A stretch of DNA of 64,000 nt from Nigrospora sphaerica. Taxonomy: Eukaryota > Ascomycota > Sordariomycetes > Amphisphaeriales > Apiosporaceae. Shown here in pieces: positions 31,408 to 43,751 of this stretch; within the stretch, counting starts at the first letter, position 1, and every line of letters starts with the position of its first letter. The notes below the pieces were generated by a model. The model did no database searches. It saw only the letters and a program-made list of their open reading frames with translations, and was not told the origin of the DNA. The DNA lies in contig JAGVVL010000018.1 in NCBI GenBank assembly GCA_018287875.1, positions 1,480,501-1,544,500 on the forward strand, written 5' to 3'. A program made the translations under genes and the position numbers.

Positions 31408-33919
31408 GACCCCGCCCCTTCGCTCTCGGTCGCATTTCTGCGGAACGGAGATGCAGACCGACACCGACGACTTGACGGCGGCTTTCCTTTGTTTCCTTCG
31501 CTTCGTGTGCATTATACCCCAATCTTACGACTTATTAGCTTACCTATTCACGAATCAAACTAGTGCGTAACCACGACGAGGGCCGGGGCCTCGCGACCTG
31601 CTTCGTACTTCCCAGAGCCTTTGCGTCGGTGTGCGCACGCGCCGCTTGCCCGCAACCTGCTGCTTTACACGGCAGTCCGTGCCCTTCTTTGATGTGGGGG
31701 ATTATTAAGCGAGCTCCGGCTCTTGGTGGGGCCGACGCAGTGCACGAGGCGCTTCCACGACTTCTAGCACCGGAGGCCGGGAAGGAAGCGGTCCTAAATT
31801 TCCCTTGGTGCGTGTCGGCAGTGGTGGTCTCTGCCGGACTAAGGAGAGGGCAAAGGCGACTAACGAGCCCCTTGGAGTGCCGCTAGACACAATGCCGGCT
31901 AGCAAAAGCCGAGATGGACTGTACTAGGCAGAGCACACGAGCTCGCCTCAGTTGCCTTTTCGGGAGACGAACCGTTGCTCACTTGCTTGGTACGTGTAAT
32001 CCTACTCGTACGGCCCTAGTGCCGAGGCCGATCCGCACCAGCATCCATCCTCGCGAACACCGGACGGCGGTCGTGGTCCCCTGAGCCTAGGCATCTTTCA
32101 CCACTTTGGTGACTGCTCCCCGACGGACCAGTCCGTCTCTGGTTTACTTGGTCGCGCTGCTCGCAAGTACTGTCAGTTCGCCTTCAGCGTCCTGCACCAT
32201 CTGCTCGGGGACGACCACGCTCCCTGTTGTCGTTGCGCGACCTTGTGCTTTCATGGCCGACCCGACATCGTTTGGCAAGTCCCACCCGAACCCGAGGTCG
32301 CAGCCCGCTCTCTGCCGTAGATTCCGATGAAGGATCCTGATGACATTTCTGGCTTTGCTTTCGCGTGACCTGGTCCCTCAACTCCATTACGTGTGGGGGT
32401 AGTGTTGGCGCTTCCACGGCGCTCGAGTTGTCCCGCCTAGCTGAGGAGAATGCCCGTGCGGCCATACAACCCGGGTGGGTGGTGCTTCAGGTGCCCGATC
32501 CCCGGTGAGTGTATGATCTTCCGAGGCACCCGCTTCTTCGGTCGTAGGTACGCGGGACTTCTGGGGGTTTTGGGTACGCAGTTCTAGGAGTAGGGGTAGG
32601 CGGTTAACACCCGACGGGAGAGTATCGGGGAAAAGGGGTCCCGGAATTCGTCGTTGGGTGCGACGTGCTAGAGTTTTGGGGGGGGCTATGAGGCCCGGCG
32701 CCCTTATGAGACCGATCCCAAGAGGTTTGCTCTCAATCTCGGTTTGGCGGATGGCATCTGCCGTTGCGCTGGCGTTGGGGCGTGCCTAGGTGGCAGGAAG
32801 CAGAACCTAACATCTCCTGGTCCCGTCGGCGATACAGCCGAAAGCTCCATGGCATGGTGGTGCCCACCAGAGCGCCGACAGCTGGACCATACCCCGCTGG
32901 CCAAGCGAGTACACATCTTTGGATAACCTACCGGTAACGTTTGCTCCTGAACCCGTTCCGATGTAGGGATATGGAAGTGGAAGTGGTCGGGACGCGTTTC
33001 TCGTGGCCTTGAGGAAATTGTTTAAGGGTTGATGTCGTCTGTACGGATCTCCCTACCTAGTAACCAAGGTTCCTTTAGAAAGAGACGGTAGGGTATGTCG
33101 CTATACCCGGTGGTCCACCGCTGCGCCTCACATCCTATAACGCCAGTAGGTGTGGAAGGACTTGGCGAAGTACATACCCAAGAGGTAGGGTAGTCAGAAT
33201 ACCCGTCACTGTGAGCCCCACGTCGCACGGCACCTGGATTAGGGGCGGGCCGGCGATAGCGATTGTTGTGGTTGACCAGCACAAGTAGCATCCAATAACG
33301 GACCAACTCGCGGGAGGTACGCTCCATGACTGGGACCATGCAGCCGATCGCCCACGCGTGGCGACACCAGGTAGAGACGACTTAGGCCCATTCCCATCGT
33401 CGACGAATTCCAATCCCCTCCCCCCGTTTCTCGTATTTGCTCTGCCAGCCCATGCACCCGCAAATCGACGCCCAGCCCGTCCATTCCGTCCAAAGTCCGT
33501 GTTCCCAGCCCGCGACGTCACTACCATGGACAGTTAGAGGAGCAGGTGCGTACACCAAAAGCAGCAAAAACAGGAAGGGACGGGGAGCGAAGGCGTTGGA
33601 TGCACTTCAACCTCCAGCTTGATTGCAGGTGGACCCTCCAACTAAGCGGGCGCACCAAGTAAGGCTGTTTCCAACTTCCACCCCTCCTTGTCTCCCACTG
33701 TGGCCCTGCGCACACCCGGCGCCCCTCCGGACCCCCCAAGGATCCGGGGACCCGAGGCTCCGAGCCCAAGGTCGCTAGCCTTGCTCTGCTCTGCTCCCCC
33801 TGCCGTACAGGCCGTACCGGTCGATGCTTCGACGCCGGGGCCGCCGGGAAGACGCGTGAGCCATGCCGAAGAACCACCCCAGTCGGCTATGTCACCGTCC
33901 CTGCGGGCTTCGCCCTCGG
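31408..33919. other. Gene-free 2.5 kb interval
   Basis: Convergent gap between the CFEM receptor and the Zn2Cys6 regulator. Only short open frames with no family resemblance and mostly non-ATG starts. Nothing else seen. Confidence 0.45.
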
Positions 33920-36807
33920 CTACCCGCTCATCCCCACCTCGTTTGGCGCGTTGTTGTTCACGAACTCGCGGAACAATGCCACTATACCAACAACGGGTTA
34001 CCCATCGCTACTCGCTATACAAGTCCGGGGCCGTGTGGGGGAGAGAGGAGGGAGAAGAGGAGGGAGAGGGGGAGCCGTAGCCGTCGCGGGAATGTACGTA
34101 CTGTCCTCGAAATCGCTCGCGAGATTCTCCACCCTGGCCGCCTCCGGATCCGACATGGCCAATTCCAGGTCGGCCATGAAGGTCGCCCGGACTTCCCCCG
34201 AGACGGATCTCAACCCCCGCGCCTTCAGGGCAAGAAGCAGCCTGCGGGCCTCGTCTGCCAATATGTCGGCATCGTCGCGAAGCGTCATACTCAGTAGGCT
34301 GGTGCCGATGGCTTCAGCCACGCGGAATGGCCGTCGGAGGCTTTCGTATCCGTATATGCACAGGAGGAAGTATAGGCGCCCTGCCGTCGTCCGAAGTCTG
34401 TAATTTACTTAACCAGGTGTCCGTGGACCCATTTCTCGGAGCAATCTTGCGCCAGAACGTCAGAAGAAAGCCAGGCGGGAGCACGACAAGAGGGAGGTTG
34501 GGGCCTGGAACAGCTAACCACCAACACCCGGTGTTGCTTACAGTTGGCGTCCTTGGACGCGAGCACCGCGTTCGCCACATAGGTGAGCGCCGGCTGCCAT
34601 AGTATCGTGTACGCTGACGATTCAAAATGCGACCGGTAGTGGATGATGAGGTGCTTTAGCTGTTCCACAGACGCGTTGAAGGCGTCTGCCGGCGAACTTC
34701 CTGGGGCCGCGAACGTTCTCAATTTCAGCTCCCCCGATAGCGACCGCTTCACAAACGGGCGGAATATGTCGAGGACGGCCGCGTGAAGCCAAATGCTACA
34801 CCCCCATCAGCCTTCCTCAGCCGGCGCCGGCCGCCAGAGCCACACTTACTGAAATACAACGACGTGATGCGCGTTGTCTGGGGCGCGCGCCAGCTCGGGC
34901 GGTAGGTTTTCAATGAAGGCAAGGACCTCGCGGAACTTGAACTCGGCCGTTTGGATGCTGGGCAGCTCGTTGGCGGCGGTGCCCTTGCAGGAATACAGCC
35001 CAGCCACGTCGTGGAGGATCCTCCAGAAGTGGCACAACGCCGGAAGTGTCCTGCCCATGTAGGATGGAAGATGCCTTGCAACAGGGGTTGCCGAATACTC
35101 GTCGGTCGGCTCGACACCCTCGCTGTCGCCCGATTCGCCAGGGATCTGACCTGGCACCGGCAGTTGAGGCGGACTCTCCGGAAACACGATGCCGGGTTGT
35201 CGGTAGAAGAGTGCTGTCAAGCTGAACAATGAGGATCGCTTCTGCTGGGTACAAGGAATTGGAGCTTACATGGCCCAGTTGAACACACCCCATGCCGTGA
35301 ACGAGGTAGCACGCTGCATGTCGAGAGGTAAGTCGCGATAGCGTGTCTTCATGGTCGCAGCGTCAACGCCAAACACTTGCAACCGAACTCCCATATTGAC
35401 GGCCACTGATATATATTCCAGGTACTTCCGGTCCTTACCATGGCCTAGGTACGCGATACTCAGTATCTGGGCGCTCGCCATGTTCAGAAGCGAATCCGAG
35501 TCTTTCGCGCTCGTCCACAACCGCTCTGCCTCCGCACAGAAACGCTCTGTGTAATGATCGGCAGACCTGTCGATGGCGCTGTAAATTTGCTGCGGGCTCT
35601 AGTTAGCGAAGGGACAGCACGGCGATACAATGTCTGCGTACGCAACCCCAATACAACAAGGCGTTCACTAGCACCGGCGAGCAGAAGGCCTGCCTCTGGT
35701 CAACCAGGTCGGCAACGAACAGGTCGGGATCGAAGGTTCCCACCAGCGGGTGGTCAGTCACCAAGTACAACGAAATAACCCTCGCGGCAAAACTGTCGCC
35801 CACGGGAACCGATGTCCAATAGGAGATGCGCAGGGCCTCGAGACGTTGGTCGCAGTACTGTATGGGCGGCGTTTGGGAACTGGTCGCCGAGTCCCGAGAG
35901 CGATAACTGTTGACGGCAGAATCAGCATCGATATACGGCGCTTGAAGGCTGACGTGCGGATACGCCGGGCTTTGGGGAGCGGCCGACTGTATGCCGTCCA
36001 TGGCCAGGCTACCGCTGCCTGCCCGAGTCGGGTCGTCGGGAGTGGACGGCTGTACACCACCCATGGTGAGGCTGCTGCTGCCTGCCAGAGTCGGATCGGC
36101 GGGACGGCCGGCGGGGCCAAGGGACAGGTGCGGTTGGGCGGACGACGACGACGACGGCGACGGGGGCTGGGCCGAGGTGACGGGGCGAAGAAGATTGCTA
36201 TTCTGCCAGACGGCGGCGGCGACGGGCGGCTGCACGGGGTAGGCGACGGGATGTCGGGCGGACAACTCCATATCCAAGGCCGACTTCCGCAGGGGAGCGT
36301 CGTCTCGGCCGGTGCTTCGTTCCGGCGGCATCGGGGCGTCGGCCTCGCCGGCCTTGAACAAAGTCAAGGCGGCGGCACAGTCGCCATTGGTGGCTCTGAG
36401 CAGGTGGAGGACGAAGAAGGCGCGCTGCTCGGGCAGCGTCTTCAACAGGCTCAGCAGCTCTTGGGCCTCCTCGCCCGCGCCGCGCCGGGTGGCGTAGGTG
36501 CAGTCGACAGCTCGTTTGCGACAGGGGCCGCAGTTCGGTCGCACGCCGTCACACTGGACCGAGTATCAGTGTCCTGCCCTGCGGCAACGGGCTATGAGGC
36601 TAGGCGCGGAGAATGGGTCGGGCGGAGAATGGGTCGGGCGGAGGTTCTTACGCGCGTCTTCTTCACGCGGCACGAGTTACAGGCGACCTGGGTGCCGATG
36701 CGCTTGCGCTTGTTGGTATCCTCCTGTAGGGCGTCGGTCGAGGGCGACGGACCCTCATGGCGAGGCGTGGCAGCTGGCAGGATGGAAGGGTATTTTCGGG
36801 GAAGCAT
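33920..36807 (-). CDS. Zn2Cys6 transcription factor with fungal regulatory middle domain
   Basis: Seven exons on the minus strand: 36807-36652, 36553-35642, 35589-35270, 35221-34850, 34795-34542, 34380-34102 and 33981-33920, about 784 aa. The zinc cluster (C43, C46, C53, C60, C63, C70; CX2CX6CX6CX2CX6C) is split by the first intron between Arg52 and Cys53. A low-complexity Ser/Pro/Ala region follows. The Fungal_trans-type domain starts near residue 270 (YWTSVPVGDSFAARVISLY, TDHPLVGTFDPDLF) and runs on with FCAEAERLW, WGVFNWAI, IWLHAAVLDIFRPF and WRLYFLLCIYGYESLRRPF. The last intron is inferred: reading on from exon 6 gives a Pro-rich tail, whereas splicing 34101-33982 gives FEDMALFREFVNNN, which fits this family. 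It would bind CGG-type DNA sites in the nucleus. Target genes cannot be told. Confidence 0.9.
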
Positions 36808-39800
36808 TGCGGAGCATGTAGCGCTGCTCGCTCCGACTACTGCGGGTGCAAGCTAGCGAGGGGCTGGCTACTGGCCGGCAGGGACAGCAGGCGGAATGCC
36901 AGAATGCTCTCACTCTGGATCCTTTAATGAAGGGCGACTGGGAGTCGTCGCGCCTTGAGTGTGCAGCGGAACTCGATGGTGTGTGATAGGTCAGGGACGA
37001 TCTCGGGCACACGCCCGAAGGCCGGGCAGCCAGACATATTATTGGACAGCTCGGGGTAAGACCCGTCCAAAGGCTGCTCACTGCTGGCAGAGGGCGATGG
37101 TGAATCGACCCATAGATGACCGTTCCGCATCGAGATCTCGGTCCAGTTCGGCCGCCCTTCGTTTGGGCTTGTCGGTGGCGATGGGCAAGAAAGAGTGAGA
37201 GACAAGAGAGGGAGAAAAAAAAAAGGGGGGGAGGGGGAGAGAGAGGGAGGGAGATAGATAGAGAGAAGTTCCAGTACACAACGAGACAAGGCAGGCGGGG
37301 TTAGCACTATATCAATAGACATGAACGTACCCGCGAGTGTTTTTCACTTCGCCGGCATAAAACAACTGGGCTCGATACGAATATATATAGATGGAAATAT
37401 GGATATATATGGGTAGGTAGGTGGTAAGTACTTAACGTAACCCCCTTCCAAGACCGCGTGGTCAAGTAGGGATCAAGCGAAGACAGCTCAACGGGCAACG
37501 GCACGGACGTCCCTCCCCCAAAGTGTGTGTGCCACGGCCTGCCCTCGCCGAAGTCACAACCTTGCTGCTGTCCCGTCCCTGAACAGGTCTCGTTACCCAG
37601 AGCCCTTCCCCTGCTCCGTCGTGTACTGCAGTGAGATTGGGCCACGAGAGGAGCCCCGCTTCTTAGCCTGCCGGCGACAGTGAGGTAGCTCAACCCATCC
37701 ATTGCCCGGCCTGTCCCGGCCCAGAATTGTGCGCCCCTCGGCCCAGCGGCAAGAGGGGAGGAGGAGGGGGGGAGAGGGGGTAGATGTAGACATCTCGACT
37801 CCCGCTGTTCGGCCGCAGCTGGTATTGGTAGCAGCAACCAGGACCCGACCAAGGCCATGTCTATTCTACGGCAGTAAGCAGTAGGTAGTAGATGGATGTT
37901 CGGCCCCTGGGCGAATGCCGGTGTGGTTCCACTCTTTCGCTACAAGAGCGCCGGACCCCTTCCGGAACACACGACCAATGAGATGGCAGTCTTCATCACG
38001 TCCCCTGGGTTCATGGGCAGCAAGTCACGCTCGTCCCTGCCGTTGCTGCGAAGCCAGAAAAAAACCAACCAGTACAGGCGCTGGTTATGTTGGGACGGCG
38101 TCAGAACGTTCACACATTTGCCATGCGGCCCTGGCCTATCCAGCGTCCAACACGCCGGCCTGCCCACCACGTCATGGCCCAACCGCATTCGGCCTTTCCC
38201 CCCCTGAACGGAACACACTCGATGTAAGGCCGACGGCTTCACCTGTGGCCAGCTTCTTCTTCTTCTTCTTCTTCTTCTTCTTCTTCTTCTTCTTCTTCTT
38301 CTTCTTCTTCTTCTTCTTCTTCTTCTTCTTCTTCTTCTTCTTCTTCTTCTTCTTCTTCTTTCGGAACCGTCCCCGGAACCAGATACGACCAGGCGAAGAC
38401 CCGCCGCGCCTGGGCTGCCCAGCCCGTCATCATCACCCCGAGCCATCGCGCCTCTCTCCTCCCTCTCACTCCTCCCTCGAATCGAGCCGGACCCGCCTAC
38501 CCGAGGGCCGAACGGGCTTGTACGGGCAGGCAGTCAAGTCGGCTCTTGGCCTCATCGTCCACGCCTCTACAATGCCCATTTCGATCCCGCGGCACCACTG
38601 CCCCCCCCTTCCCAACCCATGTTTTACGCTGCCGCAAGACGCCCCGGAAACTGTACACATGCCAAGTAAAGGGGAGGTAAGGGGGCGGGGAGGGAGTTGT
38701 CGGCTTTCCCGCCGCTGTCCAAGCGAAGCTCTGTCAGCCTCGTGCCCAGCCTGCCCCTCCTCCCCCCCAGAGTCTCGTCGAGGGCAGAGTAGCGGCATAC
38801 AACATCTAAACGGCTGTGCACGGCGAGGTCAGTTGCCGACGCCACCAAGAGTCCACCCTATGTGGAAAAGATGACGGACCTGCTTCGTAGCGTCGGGTGG
38901 CCGTCGACGGCGCCGAAAAGCCGCGGGCGGCGCAGCTCATGGTGGCGAGCCTTTCTCCCCGGAGAAACCGGGCCGGTATTATTTTGTCGCCTTCACTAGG
39001 GAGAGCAGTCTCGCCGTTGATTAACCTTGTGCACGCGCGGGAAAACAGAAGGTCAAGAGGGTTCAGTCTAAAGCGTCCAGCACCAAGGTCCTCAGAGCTG
39101 GATCCTGTTCGCCCCCAGCTGAATGCCCGAAGAATCGTCCCAGTTCGCAAACCTCCCTCGTCATTCGGGGGCCTATATCCCGGGTACGCTGACCCGGACG
39201 CGGCTGAGATGCATAGAGCGCGTGTCTAGGAACTATATCTTGGTAGTTAATCCGTCGGCCCGCTTGGGTAACCGGCAGCCGAAGAGGGGGCACCCAAAGG
39301 GGGAGCTGGGAGGCGCACTTTTTGAATAAGTTTCGGCGGTCAAACCCAACGTGGGCGAGCAAACAGCAAGATGGAGCCTTGTAGACTTTACGCGCGAGTC
39401 AACACCGCATCAGACCTGTCCCTTCCCCCGCCTCGCGTAACTAGCTGAAGGAGCATGATAAAATGGAGCTGGCCTGTCTCGGGCGGCGATCGGGGTAGGG
39501 GCGAGGGGGAGGCCCCAAGAGAGGACTCTTTGCTACCTGGCCTGAGTCCGCCATCACGATCACCAGGGTGTTGGACAGAGAGGCGCCCCCTCTAGGCGTA
39601 CGGTGCATCTCCCTTCGAATCGACGCTGCTACATGCATTGCCTGACCGCCACGGGCAGGGGCGGCCTAGCTCGCGAACCTGCTACCCATCACCGCCGACG
39701 AAACCACCGAACGCGGCCGGTGGGCCTGAGGGCGAGACGACCCGGAGTTGCGACCGCGCAGGCCCGCCACCCGACGCGCAGAGGCCGGCGAGCTGCATCG

Positions 39801-39884
39801 CCGGCCCGGCCGAGAGAGAGCGTGGACCAGCCGCCGTCCTGCCCGCCGCCGCCGCCGCAGCCGCCGCCGGTTCCGCGGCACAAA
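36808..39884. other. Divergent 3 kb interval with purine-rich tract and TTC microsatellite
   Basis: No supported gene. It holds an A/G tract (about 37,190-37,265), TATATA-rich sequence near 37,380-37,405, the TAGGTAGGTGG motif near 37,410 and the microsatellite at 38,253. The last 280 bp before the hydrolase ATG is an open G/C-rich frame that I treat as leader. Confidence 0.5.
38253..38360. repeat. Perfect (CTT)36 microsatellite
   Basis: 36 uninterrupted triplets, 108 bp. It creates poly-Phe and poly-Glu open frames on the two strands that I do not regard as genes. It is a polypurine/polypyrimidine mirror tract able to form triplex DNA and to vary in length. Confidence 0.95.
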
Positions 39885-40916
39885 ATGTCCGAAACTGAGT
39901 CGCTCCTCTCGCTCGACTTCCCGCCGCCGCTCGACCTCGTCTGGCTCTCGCACGAAGAGGTGGCGGGGCTCCGCGCGCCCACATCGCCCCTCACGCCCCA
40001 CGACCGCCAGCGCCTGTACGCGGCCCAGTGCCGGGAGCGGAACCGGGCCATGATGGCCGAGGGGGCGCGGGACTGCCACCTTGCCGAGGACGTGGCGGTG
40101 GAGGCGCTCCAGGTGCCCAGCCGCGAGGACGGCTTCGGCATCCCCGTGCTCCGCTACGCGCTGGCCGGCCACCACGACGAGAGCCTGTTCGGGCCCGAGC
40201 CCGACGCCGAGACGGGCGTCGTGGCCGTCTACTACCACGGCGGCGGCCTCGTCGTGGGCGAGGCCGACAGCGAGGAGCTGACGTGCCGCCGCATCGTCAA
40301 GGCCGGCCTCGGCATCACCGTCTACTCGGTCGGCTACCGGCTGATGCCCCAGAACCCGGCCAGCACCTGCGTGGCCGACGCCTTCGACGCCTTCACGCAC
40401 CTGCGGCGGCGGAATCCGGCGGCCCGCATGCTCCTCATCGGCAGCTCCTCGGGCGGCGAGCTGACGGCCCTCGTCTCGCAGATGGCGCCGCCCGGCTCGC
40501 TCGACGGCGTGCTGCTCCGCTGCCCCGTCACCGTGGACCCGGACCACATTCCGGCGCCGTACCGGCACATGCACACAAGCGCCTCCGACGCCTTCGTCAC
40601 CACCCTGCTAGGCAAGATCAAGCGGGACACGCCCCGCGACGGGCTGGCGTGGATGCCGCTCGAGGGCCCGCCCAACGCCTTCGCCCGCCTGCCGCGCACG
40701 TGGGTGCAGATCTGCACTAACGACGTGCTGTACTCGGACGGCGTCTGCTACGCCCGCGCCCTCAAGAGTGCCGGCGTCGAGGTGCAGATCGACGTCGTCA
40801 AGGGCTGGCCGCACACCTTTTGGCTCAAGGCCCCCCACCTCCACCGGGCCCTGCAGGCCGACGAGGAGGTTGTACGGGCTCTGTCGTGGGTTTTACACGG
40901 CGAACCCGGCCCCTGA
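39885..40916 (+). CDS. HSL-family alpha/beta hydrolase (abhydrolase_3), esterase/lipase-like
   Basis: Single exon, 343 aa from the ATG at 39885 (context CACAAAATGTCC). The frame is open 94 codons further upstream, but that stretch is Arg/Pro-rich and not family-like. Motifs: oxyanion-hole HGGG (118-121), nucleophile elbow GSSSG with Ser188, acid Asp280 in NDVLYSDG, and His310 in [19 protein letters not shown] at about 149-160 is the usual strand after HGGG (Y-R-L-A-P-E). HSL-type hydrolases cleave small carboxylic esters or lactones. No signal peptide is visible, so it is probably cytosolic. Substrate unknown; no linked metabolic cluster. Confidence 0.9.
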   Translation: MSETESLLSLDFPPPLDLVWLSHEEVAGLRAPTSPLTPHDRQRLYAAQCRERNRAMMAEGARDCHLAEDVAVEALQVPSREDGFGIPVLRYALAGHHDESLFGPEPDAETGVVAVYYHGGGLVVGEADSEELTCRRIVKAGLGITVYSVGYRLMPQNPASTCVADAFDAFTHLRRRNPAARMLLIGSSSGGELTALVSQMAPPGSLDGVLLRCPVTVDPDHIPAPYRHMHTSASDAFVTTLLGKIKRDTPRDGLAWMPLEGPPNAFARLPRTWVQICTNDVLYSDGVCYARALKSAGVEVQIDVVKGWPHTFWLKAPHLHRALQADEEVVRALSWVLHGEPGP

Positions 40917-41232
40917 GAACGTTAGGGGTAGGAGTAGGGGAAAAGGGAAGGAGGAAAGGGGGGGGGGCGCATGCGTCACGCACACAACGTATAGGTACTG
41001 GAAGGTAGTTCGCGCCTCGTGTGCGCGTGTACCGAGGGCCGTGTAGAAACAGAAGTCTCGTCGTCCGCAACATCTTGGTACCAAGAGACAGCACGTATTT
41101 TTTTTTTCCTTTTTCAAGATTAGGATATCTCTTGATTGCCCGGCGCTTGCTCTGCCGCCACCGCTTCCTGACTTGCTATCTACAATGCTAGAGTACACAG
41201 GGGAAAGGGAATGGATTGGTGCAGACCAGCGT
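40917..41232. other. Short convergent gap
   Basis: About 316 bp between the hydrolase stop and the ATP synthase subunit stop. It contains a G-run near 40,960 and a T-run near 41,099-41,107. No gene. Confidence 0.5.
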
Positions 41233-41995
41233 CTAGAGGACCGAGAGATCGCCGAATTTTTCCTGGTGCCTGCGTTAGCAACCGACAAGACGGCGGCGAC
41301 CATGGGCCCCGGGGCGCGGCAACGTACCTTGTAGCCCGGCACGGACCAGCGGCCCTTGGAAACCAGCTTGGCCGTCTTCTCGTCGATGGAGGGCTCGGCA
41401 GCGGCCACCTCGTCCACGGTGACCTCGTCGAAGGGCCGGGCCGTCTCGATGTTCTTGAGCGTGGCCTCGAGGTCCTTGAGCTCGAGGTCGACCTTCTCCT
41501 TGGTGGCTTGGGCGTTCTTGACGGCCTCGACCTCGAAGGCGTCAATGGCCTTGATCTGGCGCTGGACGTCGTAGGTCGAGGGCTTGAACTCCTTGAAGCG
41601 CTTCTCGATCTCGTCGACGACGGCCTGGTTCTTGAGCACCGACCGGTACTGGGCGAAGTCGACAGTGGTGGGCAGCTCCGAGAGCATGGCGACCTTGCGG
41701 CGGGCGTTCTCGTTGCGCTGCTTGAAGGCCTGGAGCGAGGCGACCGTCTGGCCGCGCAGGCCCAGCGAGGAGGTGACCTTGGCCCAGTCGAGCTTGAGGG
41801 CGGCGCTGCGCTGCGGCGGGGGAGAGGGAGAGGGAAAATTAGCTCATGATGACACGGGGCCGGTCGGGGAGGAGAGAGCAAAGGCATGGGGCCAATTGGC
41901 CGGCAGGGGAGGGAGGCTCGGGATCGCGATCGGGCTCCGGCGGCGGGGGCGGCGGTGACGGCATCAATTCAAGACTTTCTACTTACTGCTGCCAT
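41233..41995 (-). CDS. ATP7: Mitochondrial ATP synthase subunit d
   Basis: Three exons: a 9-base first exon 41995-41987 (Met-Ala-Ala), 41810-41328, and a 30-base last exon 41262-41233, giving 173 aa. The first intron (176 bp, GTAAGT donor, CCGCAG acceptor) leads to [22 protein letters not shown], the conserved start of fungal subunit d. The body carries [27 protein letters not shown] and [16 protein letters not shown]. The end [18 protein letters not shown] matches the usual C-terminus. Subunit d is part of the peripheral stalk that holds the F1 head against the membrane sector. Length fits (about 174 aa in fungi). The very short terminal exons make it easy to misannotate. Confidence 0.95.
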
Positions 41996-42845
41996 TGTGG
42001 TGATGGATCTGGAGAGGTATGAGTGGGGAGATGGAAGCAATTCACGATCGAGTCGTAGCTGTTGGCTTTGCCGAAGTCCAAGGTTTGCAAGTACGGACTC
42101 CACCTGCCCCGGGGTGCGAGACTTTTGGCCTGATTGCTCAGGCATTAGGCACAGAAAACCACCCCCACCCACTCACTCTCATACGTACTTTACGTAGCAA
42201 TAAGTACACGGTACTTATATATGTACACAATCGGGTACCATCCATTCACCCAGCAGCGTCAATTTTCATTCATCCCATTGTTCATGGCTCAAATGGATTG
42301 GGACATCTATACGCATGTTCCCGTTCCGTTCCGTTAACCCTCCCAACCGGGGACCGAGCGCTTCCGCCTGATGTGATACAGCACGCCAATTCCGGATACC
42401 CCCCTACAACTTCCACCGCCCAAAAGGCGGCTTCTTTTCAACACTTTCCCGCGTTGCCAGACGGCCGGAAACCCGCAAGGCGGCACCCATGCACGCCGGT
42501 TCCTACCCATGGGTGCTTGGTCTGCCTCTTTGTCTTGGTTGCCTTAAGGTGGCGACACGGCCATGCACAGTTCCATTGACGCCCGGCCATGGTATCGTAC
42601 GTCGCAAACATCACAGTGCCAACTATGGTGTCATTACGAGCAGTGGGGAGCCCCGCTGTTCATGGGGCATTGATTGCGCCTCGGGAGTCCGGAAGTACCG
42701 TAGCAAGAAATACAAGCCCGCCGTCCTTCCTTTTGGGTTCCCAATGTAAGACCAACCCCAGTCGGCGACGCATGCCGTGGTTCAGCTCAATGCCGCTTTG
42801 CTTCTTCGCCAGCACGCCGAGGCCGTGTTATGACCCCGCGGTGCT
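41996..42845. other. Intergenic interval upstream of ATP7
   Basis: About 850 bp between two minus-strand genes. It has TTACGTAGCAATAAGTACACGGTACTTATATATG near 42,190-42,225, probably part of the ATP7 promoter. No gene seen. Confidence 0.5.
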
Positions 42846-43751
42846 TTACACGCTTAATGCCATGATGGAGTTGACGATATCGTTGTCGTTCTCCTTGAGC
42901 GCCTTGATGGCCTTGTTGCGGGAGACACTGGCCTGGCTCATGACCAGCTCGATGTCCTTGTCCTCGAGGCCTTCGGCATCGACTTCTTCGTCGTCGTCCT
43001 CCTCCTCCTTCTTGGCCTCCTCGCCCTCGGCAGCCTTGCCGTGGTCGTGGCCGGCGTGGTCGTGGCCAGCGTGGTCGTGCTCACCACCAGCCTGGGCAAG
43101 CTGCTGGGCAGCGGCCTGCTGGGCGGCCGAGTTCAGATCCTCGATCTTGGCCTCGCCGAAGACGCTAGGCGTAGGGTCAGCTTCACCTTTTGCCTCCTGC
43201 CAGCTTGCTTTCCACTTACATGTAGGTGTTGCTGTTGGGCGACTTGTAGACCTCGGGGTTGTTGATAACGAAGAGCATCTATAACGGCAAAGGGGGGCGG
43301 TCAGCGACGGTTCGTCTCCGCTTCGTTACACGCTGTGCACGCGGGGCCGGCGGCCGTTATCCTCCACGTTTCCGTGCCTGGGGGTGGGCGGAGGAGACCG
43401 TGGTCGCCCGGCCGGTGGCAGCTCCGGGCTGGACCTCCCACTCCTACCCCGCCATGGCCCGGCACGCGGACGACCGCCATTACCTCGCACGAGGGGCCCG
43501 AGACTGAGGGCACTCACGTTCTTGGGGCGGCGGAGGGTGACGCGGGTGATGCCGGGCACGCGCTGCAGGTGCAGCTTCTCGATGGCCTTGCGGGCCTTCT
43601 TCTCGTTGCGCGAGTGGATCACAGCGGTCGAGCCGGAGGGACCGCTCTCGTCACCTCCCTCGAGCTCGGAGTCGGAGCTGTCCTCCTCCTCCTCGACGCG
43701 CTTGTTCTGGGGCTCCTCATCGGGGAGTTCTTCGACACGGGGGTTGGCCAT
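42846..43751 (-). CDS. EGD2: Nascent polypeptide-associated complex subunit alpha
   Basis: Three coding exons, 43751-43518, 43278-43220 and 43164-42846, give 203 aa. The acidic N-terminus leads into the NAC domain: [61 protein letters not shown] linker with repeated His-Asp-His-Ala-Gly units follows, then an acidic run, then the UBA domain ([39 protein letters not shown]). NAC alpha pairs with NAC beta at the ribosomal exit tunnel and shields nascent chains from wrong targeting. The first coding intron is long (239 bp). The leader seems to contain a further intron (43980-43760). Confidence 0.96.
43034..43090 (-). repeat. 15 bp tandem repeat encoding His-Asp-His-Ala-Gly
   Basis: About three copies of a 15 bp unit inside the NAC alpha gene encode a [16 protein letters not shown] run. 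Copies are near identical in DNA, so copy number may vary. Confidence 0.85.

Noticed and set aside
33998..34101. Unspliced Pro-rich C-terminus of the Zn2Cys6 regulator
   Set aside because: Splicing from 34101 to 33982 gives FEDMALFREF, which fits the family, while the unspliced tail does not.
37915..38874. Long open frames through the CTT repeat, with poly-Phe or poly-Glu
   Set aside because: They exist only because the triplet repeat has no stop; flanking sequence is not family-like on either strand.
39603..39884. In-frame N-terminal extension of the HSL-type hydrolase
   Set aside because: Arg/Pro-rich and unlike the family; the ATG at 39885 has a better context and gives the usual length.
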